From Brachypodium distachyon (Eukaryota; Streptophyta; Magnoliopsida; Poales; Poaceae): 64,000 nt of DNA. Made by a program: the position numbers and the translations under genes. The notes under the pieces were generated by a model. That model saw only the letters and a list, made by a program, of their open reading frames with translations, was not told where the DNA came from and ran no database searches. Shown piece after piece: positions 23,179 through 34,345 of the stretch. The stretch is from positions 32,450,737 through 32,514,736 of the forward strand of contig NC_016133.3 of assembly GCF_000005505.3 (NCBI RefSeq), written 5' to 3'. Position 1 is the stretch's first letter. Every line of letters starts with the position of its first letter.

Positions 23179-25317
23179 TGGTCTACCCCAGCTTGGCGCC
23201 GGGGAAGGAACGTCGCCCCGTGAATGGACGGCACCATCAACTTTCCTCCTATACACACGTCTCCAGCACATTCCTTGCGGCTCATCAGCTCGATCGTGGA
23301 GCAGATCCAGCGGCCGGCCGGCGTGCCACCAAACGCTCTCGCTCGGGGAAGAGAAGATTGCATGCAGCAGAGGACGACTGATGCAGCATGCAGCCTCTGA
23401 GACTCTGAATTCAGATGATCGATCCTGATTCGCGCCCCCACCGACGAAGCAGTAGAAAAGGCGATCAGCGTTTCGTCTCCATCGATGCCGATGCGTGTGA
23501 CGTTTCGGACGCGGGCGCGCTAGCTCTCCACACGTACCACGGGAAAGTCGTAGAGCGTGACACGCTGACAGCCGCCTGGCCTTGGCCTGGTCATATGTGG
23601 GCATGCGGCCGTGGCGTACGAGTATCCTTATTAGCTCGCCCGGCATCCGTCCAGCAGCTATCAATCTTCAAAATTTCAATACCATTGGTCGTATTCGTAT
23701 AGCGTGCAGCGGTGGGTGGCACTGACGTCGCGGGTGCGGCAGCCAGACGTACGCATGGGGCCGGTGGCGGTGAGCAAGACGGCGGCGCCACCCGAACGCC
23801 GTCACATCGGTACGTGAAACGGAAACACTAGTTAATTGTTTGGTGGCAATCAGGCCTACAGATTACACTAGTGTTAAATTTGTTAGTGCGTCCTTTTTGC
23901 CGACTGGCTGGTGGAGTTTGGAGAAGCCGATCTAGTACTCCTACTAGCTTGCAATTGGAATTGATTATTAATTAATTAGTCTGGATACATACATGGCACC
24001 GGAATCTAGCCAACTAGGAAGATCTCGAGAGTGACCCGAGCGCAGGGAACATGGAGTGGCACACAGTCGTCCCTTTCCCTCTCTGATTTTCGACCGTGGA
24101 TATGATTAACTATTAATTTATGATGGATTGATCACCTCAGTACGTACCTCACCGGACCGTAGCTAGCTAGCCAGCCCTTTGCACCAATGGGACAAAACAT
24201 TCTTATCTTGCTTGATTCTACCACTCAACTTGAAGCAGCAGACCATGTCGCTTTAATCGACCCAACACCAAACTTTCTAGGAATCTTTGAGGGGCCGCTA
24301 CAATTATTTACCGTATGCATCAGTGAGTGAGCGTCGCATTTCGTCAGGATGGGATCACCATTTTTTGATCGATCATGCCCAATTTGATTTCTGCATCATT
24401 ATCATTTGAATATATATATATGGAGAAGCTTACATGAAGCAATCATTATGTTATGGGTCAAAAGGCCATACAGGCCGGGGCTACCCATGCACTAGCTGAG
24501 TACCCCGTATATAACTAGTGGCTCTAGCGGTTATACTGTTACAATCAACGAATTAAGTCTAAGCGTAGTTGAGTTCGCAGCAACAATAGAGAGTTTATTA
24601 GTATAACTTTTCAATGGTTTTTATGCAACTAATTATTTTGCAAATACGTGTCGTGATGCCATCCACCGTGATACAGCAAGAACAAGTCGAGGTGTCATGA
24701 GCCCTATGCCCCTATGTAGGTCTAGACCACCTCAGTCCTCGGCAGCCTATACAATTATGCATGCATGCACCTAGGTCCTAGGCCAATAACACGCACCAAG
24801 ATATATAATGAAGTTGGTACAATGCCAAATATAGTGATGACGCCCCATCCTAAGACAGCGGACGTGGTGGAAGTAATCTTACGATCTGCCTTAGTTCCTT
24901 ACATTAAGTAGAGTACATTTTGTGGTTGAGTGAATTTCAGTCTTCCCTCCCTCCGTGAGTGTCACTTTGTGACACCTTTTACCTCATTACCGAAAATTCT
25001 ACAAAATTACTCTATTTATGCAACTTTGTTCCAGATTTATCACTTTTAACAAATTCCCCCATTCTGTCAGGTTGAGTCTGTTGATAGGTTGAAAGCGCAT
25101 TCCTCCTAGACATGAATAGGGAAAAAGGCGGCTCCCAAGCTAGTTAGGCCCGACTAGCTCCGTGACTTGGGCTGCACCACCTAATTAACTCGCCCCTTTC
25201 TGTCACTTGCAAGCTAATAAGGATTTGGCAACGTCGGCGACTAGCCATCGGCTTAAGTTTGCCGGTACTTCCACATTTCGAGACTTCTTCCTCCATTGAG
25301 AAGAACGGGCACCCGAA
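23179..25317. other. intergenic DNA, no gene recognised
   Basis: 23180-23820 is GC-rich with several overlapping short ORFs on both strands, none with recognisable family features. From 23820 the sequence is AT-rich with a short (ta)n run near 24412. Around 25070-25317 the minus strand continues from the LTR fragment at 25318-25808 and may be its internal region. Confidence 0.45.
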
Positions 25318-25808
25318 GAAGTTGTGATTTCGACAATGTCCATGGGCTTTGTGTTTAGGGAGAGCGACATATGTGTTGGCGATTCCGTCGGCTAACAAAG
25401 ACACAGGGGACACGGTTTTACTCAGGTTTGGAGCCCTTGGAAGGTAATACCCCTACGTCCTGCTTGTCTGATCTGATATTGATGGAGAGATTACAATGTT
25501 GACGTGGAGGCTAGATGCACAGATTTGATCTGACGTGTATGATAGATGAGATTTGTGTCGGGGAAGAGTGTTGTGAGTTGTCCTCCTTAGCTCCCCCTCC
25601 TGGTCCTTTATATATGCAGGAAGCCAGATCTCATTTAGAGTCCAAGTCGGTTACATCATGGAGATATACTATATTTAAGTTTCCTTATTTTGAGTCGCAA
25701 TATTAGGCATCAGGACTCCTGGAGTCGTAGTAGGCCTCCGAGTAGGCTTCATGCTAGGCCATAGTGGGTATACCAAAGATGAGGAGCCGAGTGGTCATAA
25801 CCACGTCA
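25318..25808 (-). mobile_element. LTR fragment, inverted relative of the element at 9980-11653
   Basis: Read on the minus strand it starts tgacgtggttatgac, the same start as the element at 9980. It shares cctactacgactccagg, then gcatatataaa with ccaggagggggagctaag, then caagcaggacgta.gggtatt, and gtgtcccctgtgt near its end. The shared TATA-bearing block supports an LTR. Its distal end is diverged and no target duplication was found, so it is a fragment or one LTR of a degraded element. Confidence 0.65.
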
Positions 25809-25977
25809 GCAGCCCTTCGACTTCCTGTTTGCCGGCCTCTTTCATGTGCGTCGTCTCCCCTCCGAAGAAGCGCAACATGTAACCACTTAGCTTGTTGGCC
25901 CCGCTTTAGTAGACGTCCCGCCGCACTACCTAATCCCTAACCCTGGTTTGCGAGTGGGATGCTGTGGCCCGAGTTAT

Positions 25978-26264
25978 TGTAAAGCTTCATGCACTAGCCA
26001 ACGCAACCAAAAGACGGGTCTGATGTAAAGGGTTACGCAATCCACTTATACACTTGAACACCCCCCCCCCTCAGAGGTATAGCTCAAGAGGTCAATATGT
26101 GGATGGAGGTGGTAACAACAATTTTTAAGATAAATTATGACAGTCCAGACTTCAACTTGAGACGTTTGGTTCTGATACCATGTCAACATTTATGCACTAG
26201 CCAACGCAACCAAAAGATCGATCCGATGGAAAGGAGCTACGCAATCCACTTATACACTTGAACA
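25978..26264 (-). mobile_element. TRIM (terminal-repeat retrotransposon in miniature), 287 bp
   Basis: Two direct repeats of 83 bp (25978-26060) and 84 bp (26181-26264) share tgcactagccaacgcaacca and cgcaatccacttatacactt. On the minus strand each starts TG (tgttcaag) and the 5' copy ends CA (tgttgaca). Next to it, at 26180-26168, is TGGTATCAGAACC, a primer-binding site of the initiator-Met tRNA type. A purine run (gagggggggggg) immediately precedes the 3' LTR at about 26070-26061. Flanks gttat / gttag match at four of five positions. There is no coding capacity. Size and layout resemble the SMART-type miniature LTR elements known in grasses. Confidence 0.85.
26168..26180 (-). other. primer-binding site of the TRIM
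   Basis: TGGTATCAGAACC on the minus strand directly abuts the LTR end. It is complementary to the 3' end of plant initiator-Met tRNA except at the last bases. Confidence 0.8.
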
Positions 26265-26271
26265 GTTAGAG

Positions 26272-27083
26272 TGTCGGGGGGATGACCCCGGGTAGGGTCA
26301 TGACGACACACATTAGCCGAAGTGACGAGGGCGAAGCTGGCACAGGCATGTACGCCGGCATCCCTAAGCCAAACTAATATCAGGCCGGCATACCAAGTGT
26401 ATGCGGGCATGCCTGCCTTGTCTTATGTGATTGCGGGATAAGTACGAGCACTCCGATCTCGGCCAGCGCCGAGATGCACCAACGGTCTTATCCTCATCAC
26501 ATGGCGCAAAGTAAAGCAGCACCCTCTTTATCACGGGAAAGCAGTCGCTACTCACATTGCGGTGCCAGGCGACTGCGCAAAGAGGCACCGAAAGAGAACT
26601 GATGACGGAAACTGGCGCGTGGCCACAGTACGTGTTGCCAGACGCCAGACGCTAGGAAAAGTAAAGCTGTCTTGCCCCCTGCCGTGCGCCCTAAGGGAAC
26701 CGAAGGACGTGCCCGGCGGGGCCCGTAGAAGATAACGTTAGTCTTTGGTCCACATGTCAGTGTGACATTGCGGTCCATAAATAGGAGCACTACCCCTCCC
26801 AGGAGAGGGGTCCTTCACTTAGACATCTAGGGTTTCCCCTTCTTCTTCTTCCTCAAGAAAACTGCTCAAGGAGCACCATTGTAGATCTTGGTATCTCGGT
26901 AAATACAACAAGACAGGAGTAGGAGTCTTACCTCGACAAGAGGACTCTGAACCTGGGTAAATATGTGCATGTTCTTGTGTTTGTGTGTGGTTCTCATCAC
27001 GTCCTCCCTCCTCCGGTTCCTCCTTCGTCCATCGGCCCCAACATAAGCCATCCTATGGCATCTGCCGTGACACCACCACGACA
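26272..27083 (+). repeat. element 1 left (5') LTR
   Basis: 812 bp, TG...CA. Contains a hairpin, gatctcggccagcgccgaga, near 26455-26475, and a TATA-like ccataaatagg near 26773 followed by a CT-rich leader (cccttcttcttcttcc). Confidence 0.95.
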
Positions 27084-27084
27084 G

Positions 27085-27103
27085 TTGGCGCCCACCGTGG
27101 GGC
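27085..27103 (+). other. element 1 primer-binding site
   Basis: TTGGCGCCCACCGTGGGGC starts one base after the 5' LTR. The TGGCGCC start is typical of primer-binding sites in the Tat/Athila group. I cannot name the tRNA with confidence. Confidence 0.6.
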
Positions 27104-27407
27104 CAGCAGCGGCGCTGGCAAGAGTTTTCATCCGGACGGGAAGCTTCCTCGTCACCGAAGAGCGTGTAGTCTCCGGTTTGGTCTAGAGATTTGGTTCTCT
27201 GGGCTTCATCGACAACAACGCGGGCTGCTTCAATGACGCGCCTCTTCCCTGCGTCGGTCGCTTCATCAACTTCGGCATGCATGAGGTTTATGTTGCCACT
27301 GACAATCCTTGCAGGTATCCCGAGCAGGTGGTGGTGGCTGAAGATCCCCCCGCCGTCTGCACGGTTTGCGGCCGGCATGTCGACTGTCCCGCTGACCGTG
27401 TGAGGTC

Positions 27408-29345
27408 ATGGTGATGGCTCACGGCGGTGATGCTGGCAAGGGTGCTGCAGCGAGTGCTGCGCTCCCAAGCAAGTTCGGCAGAATGACAAAGTTCCTCATG
27501 GAGAAGCCGGAGAACATAGCTGCTCAAGCCGGCACATCAGCTCTGCCGCCAAAGCCGACTCAGCTCCAGGCCGCCATCGAACGGCTGACCGCGCCGGTGG
27601 CGTCAAACGCTAACTTGGCTCAGCTGCAGGCTGAGTTGGAGTTGGAGCGCCAGAAACTGCTGCAAGAAGCTGTTGACGTGGCTCGTGCTCGGCAAGAGCT
27701 TGATATTTCGCTCCGTGAGTATAACAAAGCTCATGGTCTCAATTCTACTTCATTGACTAAACCTAGCCGAGTTGGGGAAGTGCGTAACCGTGGCAGAAAT
27801 CTAAACGCCGAGATAGCTAGAGATGGCAGGGCGATACCCGCAGTGTCGGCAAGTTTTGCTTCGGCACTGAAGCCGAAATACAACACCCCTGTTAAGAACC
27901 TCAGGGCTGCCGAGGCTGCAGCAGAAGAGTTGCCGAATCTCACGGGAGAGGCGCTCCGAATGCAGTAGTTGCGCGTGAAAGAGTTGCTCCGTGCAACTAA
28001 CGAGCAAAATGAGGCGTACATGAGATTGCACGGTAAGCCCGGTGCATCTCAAGTCATTCACTCGGCCGCGGGCGCTGATGGCCTGGTTGACAAGCAAGCG
28101 TCCTCGCCCGATGGCAAGCGAGACAAGAGTGTCAACTCAGGCCGAGATAAGCGACTAGAGCGTTATGATCCAGCCCTGGCCGATATGCAAATGGTTAGGA
28201 GGGTTGATGACAGCCAAAGCGGTCTGCGTCACGACAACAATCGCCGAGACCAGCAAGAGCGTCACTCGGCTGGTCACGGACACCAAGCTCGGGGTTCGGC
28301 ACCCAATACTGCTGCAGGTCAGCAGGGTGTCGGGCGCAACCCCCTGTATCGAGGTGAAGATCGCCGGCCAGACCGTTACGATGACGGGTACTCGGCCATG
28401 GGTGATGAAGGTTATCTCAGGCGAGAACGTGATAATTTCGGCCCGCTCGAAGCCCGAGTGGAAAACAGGCAAGTGTCGCTACTGGATGCCCGACATCGCC
28501 TTGACAGAATCTATCTGTCAGAGCTTTTGGAAGAACAGGGCCCTCCGGAACCACGTTGTTTCGCACACCGAATCATGAGGGAGACACCAGCCCAGGGTTT
28601 CCAGCTGCACCGGGGTACGAGAACATATGACGGCAGTACTAAGCTGGAAGATTGGCTGGAAGAGTATGTCACTACGGTGCATGTGGCAGGCGGCAATCGC
28701 AGATGGGAGGTACGTTATGTACCCCAGATGGTGGTAGGGCCGGCAAGGATCTGACTGAACAATTTGCCGGAAGGCAGCATCAATTGCTGGATAGACTTTG
28801 AAGAGGCCTTTGTCAGCAACTTCACCAGCACTTACAAGAGGCCTAATCGCTCTCAGCAGTTGTCCATGTGCAAGCAAAGGGACAGTGAGACCGACCGGGA
28901 TTACCTCACAAGATGGAACAATCTCTGCAATTCCTGCGAAGGGATAGTGGAGTCGCAGGCCATAGCATGGTTTGCTCAAGGATGCTGACATGGCAGCATG
29001 TTGTGGCAAAAGCTGCAAAGAGTAATGCGGGCCACTTTGTCCGAGATGATCAAGATCGCCGACATGTATGCGCTCAGTGATCCGACTCAGCCATCGCTGA
29101 TGCCGGCAGAACTGCAAAGGGAGCAGCTGACATACAATCCTGCCGGGGCGTTCCGGAGGAAGGATCATCAAGATCACCGCAACAAGAGAAGGGACGACAG
29201 GCCGGATTACCGGTATGGGCCAGCCCATGTCGCCGCTATTCAGGCTCTAGCCAGCGTCAGAAGACTGGAAATCAGCAGTGGGTCAAGAAGGGAGAGCAAA
29301 AGAAGCCCTGGTAAGATAAGCAGAAGTATACGTTCGAGATGATGC
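27408..29345 (+). pseudogene. element 1 gag
   Basis: One frame runs 27408-29342 with in-frame stops at 27966-27968, 28752-28754 and 28986-28988. The retrotransposon gag domain is at about 28610-29090 (YDGSTKLEDWLEEYVTTVH, then FEEAFVSNFTSTYKRP and LSMCKQRDSETDRDYLTRWN). The N-terminal part is rich in Ala, Gln and charged residues. A frameshift near 29300 moves the Cys/His-poor remnant of the nucleocapsid (PCRFHTTNPSK) into the frame of the protease. Confidence 0.85.
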
Positions 29346-30409
29346 TTGATCAACCTTGTCGTTTTCATACGACTAATCCCAGCAAACCGGCGAATCACAC
29401 AACCCGGCAATGCAGCTGGATGCGGTGGGCCGAGAAGGGTGAGGCAAGTCGGCTACCCCCTCCTCCATTGCTCACAGGTGCTAACGCCCAGATCCAGGGA
29501 CCCCCTCCGGCAAACAATGCTGTCAACCAGGTGGAAGACCAAGGTATCACGGAATATGCCGGAAGAAATGAGTACAAGGAGCATCACCAGAGCTACATGA
29601 TCTTCATCATGGAGCCAACTGACAAGCAGAGTCAGCGCAGGCGGGAGATGGGAGTCAATGCTGTTATGCCGGCGGTGCTAAAGTTTATGTACTGGTCGGA
29701 ACAGGAGCTCAACTGGAACGGGGCGGATCATCCCAAAGTCATGCCAAATCCTGGTGGTTATGCTCTGGTGGTTGACCCGACGCTCATTGGGCCTGACATT
29801 AACGTTAAGTTTACTCAGGTTCTCATTGATAATGGAAGCAGCATAAACATCATCTACTGAGACACGATGCTCAAGCACGGCATTACTGATAACATGCTTG
29901 AGCCTACCCGGACTACCTTTCATGGTATTGTGCCGGGAGTGTCTTGTGCCCTGGTAGATAAGATCCGAGTTGACGTCTTATTCGGCACCAGGGACAATTG
30001 TCAAACCGAGAACTTGGTGTTCGAAGTGGTGGACCTTAGCAGTCCGTACCATGCGCTGCTTGGCAGACCAGCATTGGCCAAGTTCATGGTGACAACCCAC
30101 ATTGGTTATCTGAAGATGAAGATGCCGGGACCAAATGGTAACATAACCATTACTGGCAACTACAAGCGTTTGATGGAGTGCGCGACGGCAGGGTCTGCTT
30201 TGGCCGAGTCACTAGTCATTGCTGGCGAGAAGAAGAAGTTGCAAGAAGCCGTTGCGTTGCCTCAGTTGGCACAGATTGGCCTGCCGGCTATGACCAACCC
30301 CCATGGAAGCATGGCCTTTCAGGCAGCCAAGGAGACGAAGAAGATCCCTTTCGACAATGAGTTCCCGGATCGCACCATCATCATTGGTGCCGGCCTGAAC
30401 GAGAAATAG
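29339..30409 (+). pseudogene. element 1 protease region
   Basis: In frame with the downstream RT. The retropepsin-like site reads VLIDNGSSINIIY at about 29820-29857, keeping the catalytic Asp and with Asn at the next position. A TGA follows at once (29858-29860). The domain continues through PYHALLGRPALAKF. A TAG at 30407-30409 separates it from the RT. Confidence 0.8.
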
Positions 30410-31726
30410 GAAGGCGAGCTCACTAGCTTCCTCCGTGAGAATCGGGACATCTTCGCATGGTCAAATCAAGACCTGTCGAGTGTGCCGAGGGAGGGTGCTG
30501 AACACTCATTACATGTCAGGCCAGACGCAAGACTGATGAAGCAGCCCCTTCGACGCTTCGCTGACGACAGAAGGAAAATCATATCGGAAAAGATATCCTG
30601 GCTTCTAGTTGCCGGCTTTATCATGAAAGTGTTGCATCCCGATTGGCTGGCAAACCCGGTCCTGGTTGAGAAGAAGAAAGACGACCCGACTGCTGCCAAG
30701 GTGTGGCGCATGTGTATTGACTACACCAGCCTGAACAAGGCATGTCTCAAAGATCCTTTTCCATTACCTCGAATCGATCAGGTGATCGACTCCACTGCCG
30801 GATGTGAGTTGCTGTCTTTTGTAGACGCGTACTCTGGTTTTCACCAGATACCGCTCAACCCTAGTGATCAAATAAAGACATCGTTTATCACCCCGTTCGG
30901 GGCTTATTGCTATCGCACTATGCCATCTGGTTTGAGAAATGCAGGCGCTACTTATCAAAGATGCATGCAGAAATGTTTGCATGATCAACTCGGCAAAAAT
31001 GTGCAGGTATATGTCGACGATGTCGTCATAAAAATCAGAGAAAGCGCCACATTGCTGGATGGTATCCGGGAAACATTTGCAAATCTGAGGAGATTCCGAA
31101 TGAAACTAAACCCGGCCAAATGCACATTCGGTGTGCTGCCAGGGAAGCTACTCGGTTTTCTGGTATCGAGTCGAGGTATAGAAACGAACCATGTGAAAAT
31201 CGCTGCCATAGAGAGAATGAAACTGCCGAAATGTCTCAAAGATGTGCAGAAATTCACCGGATGCCTAGGATCACTAAGTCGTTTCGTTAGTCGGCTGGGT
31301 GAAAAGGCAATGCCCTTATACCAGCTGATGAAGAAAACCAACAAGTTTGTGTGGACACAACAGGCAGAAGTGGCCTTCCAAGAGCTGAAGAAGATGATGG
31401 CTACGGTGCCGATATTAGCCTCGCCAATGGCGCAAGAGCCGATGTTGTTATATATAGCAGCAACAAACCGAGTCGTTAGCATCGTCATAGTGGTGGAAAG
31501 AGATGAAGACGGCAAATCGGTGCAGAGGCCGGTATATTACCTGAGCGAGGTGTTATCGTCGTCTAAACAGAATTATTCCCACTATAAGAAGATGGCATAC
31601 GGCGTGTATATGGCGGCAAAGGAGCTGAAGCATTATTTTGACGCACATCAGATCCGGATTATATGTGAAGCGCCTATCTTGGAAATCATGGGCAATAAAG
31701 ATGCAAGTGGCCGGATAACAAAATGA
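30410..31726 (+). pseudogene. element 1 reverse transcriptase and first RNase H
   Basis: The longest intact piece (from 30410, Met at 30482) has the Gypsy RT order: DWLANPVLVEKKK, WRMCIDYTSLNKAC, FVDAYSGFHQI, MPSGLRNAGATYQR and the catalytic YVDD near 31012. It continues through the thumb (KLNPAKCTFGV, GKLLGFLVSSRGIE) and the first RNase H (about 31370-31720). The active site looks complete. A TGA at 31724-31726 interrupts the link to the second RNase H. Confidence 0.9.
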
Positions 31727-32500
31727 GCTATCGAGTTAGCACCCTACACACTGCAGTACGACAGACGAGATGCCGTAAAGTCTCAGGCTCTGGCGGATTT
31801 CCTGGTGGATTGGGCCGAGATGGAATATGAACCACCGCCACCTGAAATTAGCTACTGGAAGATGCATTTTGACGGCTCCAAAATGAAAAGAGGGCTTGGT
31901 GCCAGCATAGTCCTAACTTCGCCTAAGCGCGACCAACTTAAATATGTGCTGCAAATTCAGTTTGTAGCGTCCAACAATGTCGCCGAGTATGAGGCACTTG
32001 TGCACGGACTGAAGATGGCAAAAGAAATTAGAGTTTGCCGGATTCAATGTTTTGGCGATTCCGACTTAGTAGTCCAGCAAGCCTCTGGCAATTGGGATGC
32101 ATTGGATGCCAATATGGCGCTATACCGTTTTCATGTTCAGAAGATTAGTGGCCACTTCGAAGGATGTGAGTTCCATCATATACCACGGGCAGAGAACGAG
32201 GCAGCCGACACTCTGTCGAAGCTCGGATCAACACGACAAGCCATCCCGGCCGGTGTGGCATTGGAGCATCTACGCAAGCCATCCATCAAGCCATCACATG
32301 AATCGGAGTCAATATTTATTCCGGCAAGTCCAGAAGCTGACATTAGTCCAATGGAAATTGACAGCGGCAGTGGTTCTAGTAACCCGAGGACTGAACGCCC
32401 TAACTCGGCTGAAGCGATGGCGGTTGAGACAATGGAGATAGACGAACCAATTTTTGTCACTCGTCCTGTGCTGGCTTGGGCGCAACCGATAATGTCCTAC
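31727..32500 (+). pseudogene. element 1 archaeal-type RNase H
   Basis: In frame with the RT across the TGA. Motifs: MHFDGSKMKRGLGASIVL (first Asp), NNVAEYEALVHGLKMA (Glu), CFGDSDLVVQQ (Asp) and ENEAADTLSKLG (last Asp). This duplicated RNase H places the element in the Tat/Ogre lineage. Confidence 0.88.
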
Positions 32501-33709
32501 CTTAAGGATGGGAGTCTTCCGGAAGACGAAGTGTCGGCAAGGCAAATTCAGAGAAGGACAAAAGCATACAATATCATCATGACGAACTGTACAAGAGAAG
32601 TGTTACTAACGTCTTGCAGCGGTGCGTTGAGCCGACAGAAGGGCAGGAGATACTCCGGGATATCTACTAGGAAGAGTGCGGTCATCATGCATCTTCCAGA
32701 ACATTGGTGGGCAAGGCATTCCGGCACGGTTTCTATCGGCCGAGTGCACTACAGGAAGGAGAAGACCTGGTCAGGAAGTGCAATGGTTGCCAGAGGTATG
32801 CCAATAAATTCATATGCCGGCATTGGAGCTCAAGACTATCCCAATTACTTGGCCGTTTGCTGTTTGGTGTTTGGATATGGTGGGACCTTTCAAGCGGGCG
32901 TGAGGAGGCATGACGCATATCTTGGTCATGGTTGACAAGTTCACCAAGTGGATCGAAGTGAAGCCGATACGGAAGTGTGACGGCTAGACCGCGGTGTCAT
33001 TTTCTAAGGATATCATCTTGAGGTACGGTTATCTGCACAACGTCATCACGGATAACGGAACAAACTTCGCAGAGGGGCCTTTTGCGCGGAAAAGAAAATC
33101 CGGCTGGATATCGCCTCTGTGGCACATCCTCGGTCCAACTGACAAGTTGAGAGAGCAAACGGCATGGTTCTAGCCGGCATAAAGCCTCGGTTAATCGAGC
33201 CACTGGAACGCACTCCAGGATGTTGGCTAGATGAACTTCCAGCCGTGCTATGGAGTCTCAGGACAACCCCAAATCGCTCCTCGTATACGGGGCGGAAGCT
33301 GTCTTACCAGCCGACATTGAACATGACTCTCCGCGAGTGACCATGTATACAGAAGCCGAGGTAAAAGAGGCCCGAGAAAATGATGTCGACCTGCTCAGAG
33401 AAGCACGGGAATTGGCTCTATCTCGGTCGGCCATCTATCAGCAACACCTAAGAGGTTATCACAGCCGGAAGATAAACCCGCGGGTATTTCGGGAAGGAGA
33501 ACTCGTGCTCCCACTTGTGCAGCACACAGCTAGCATGCATAAACTGTTGCCCCCTTGAGAAGGACCCTTCGTTGTGAGCAAAGCACTACACAATGATTCC
33601 TACTATCTGATAGATGCGCAGAATCCCAAAGCGAACATGATGGACCGGTCAGGCGAGGAGACCAAGAGGCCATGGAATGTAGCTTTGCTTCGTCCGTTCT
33701 ATACTTGAG
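32501..33709 (+). pseudogene. element 1 integrase, heavily broken
   Basis: Fragments in several frames match a Gypsy integrase. The zinc-binding part is garbled (32690-32830). The core is seen around 32910-33060 (HILVMVDKFTKWIE, VITDNGTNFA). The C-terminal part is at 33250-33709 (YGAEAVLPADIE, RVFREGELVL, WNVALLRPFY). Multiple stops and frameshifts make it non-functional. Confidence 0.8.
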
Positions 33710-34345
33710 AGATGAGTATGTGTATCGTTTTTTTCCTTATGTTGAATGTTTTGAGACAATGAAATTATCCGCTGGGTTCTCAAAAGGAACTCGGAGACTT
33801 CCATGCTATTTAAGTGTTGTATTGCATTTATCTATTTGTATGTCGGCATGGCTTGATTGTGTAATCTTATGTCGGTTTAGTAATGTGTCAGTACTGAAAA
33901 CTCCCTCTACGACTTCGCTGTTGTCCGCAACCCGGCTTCATGGCAAGCTAGAGTATGGGTACGAAATTACTGAACACATGAAAAACGATCGCAGAGATAA
34001 GCAAATGAGCGAGCCGAGATGCGTACTATTTTACCTAACCCGGCATTTCCTTCCTCTATCGAGCATTTCCAAGTGAGTTTTTTGAGTTAAAGCTTTTTTG
34101 AAAGGGCTGTTCTATGACTTCGCGATTCGTACGTCGAACGCCGACAAGGCAGACAAAGAACCGAAGTCATAAAATTTCACCAACAGAAAAAATAAACTCG
34201 GGGACTCGGTTGGGAACTTGATAATTACAAAAGGCATAAGTAAATTAAAAGTGGATGTGCCACAACCGAAAGTACTTTAGATTGTTTACATAAGCACCCG
34301 GCATCCCGGGGATCTGATAGCTTTAAAGTGTTTTATCCGACATAA

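Noticed and set aside
23149..23664. Overlapping ORFs on both strands beside the MULE
   Set aside because: Part covers the TIR; the rest is GC-rich with no conserved motif.
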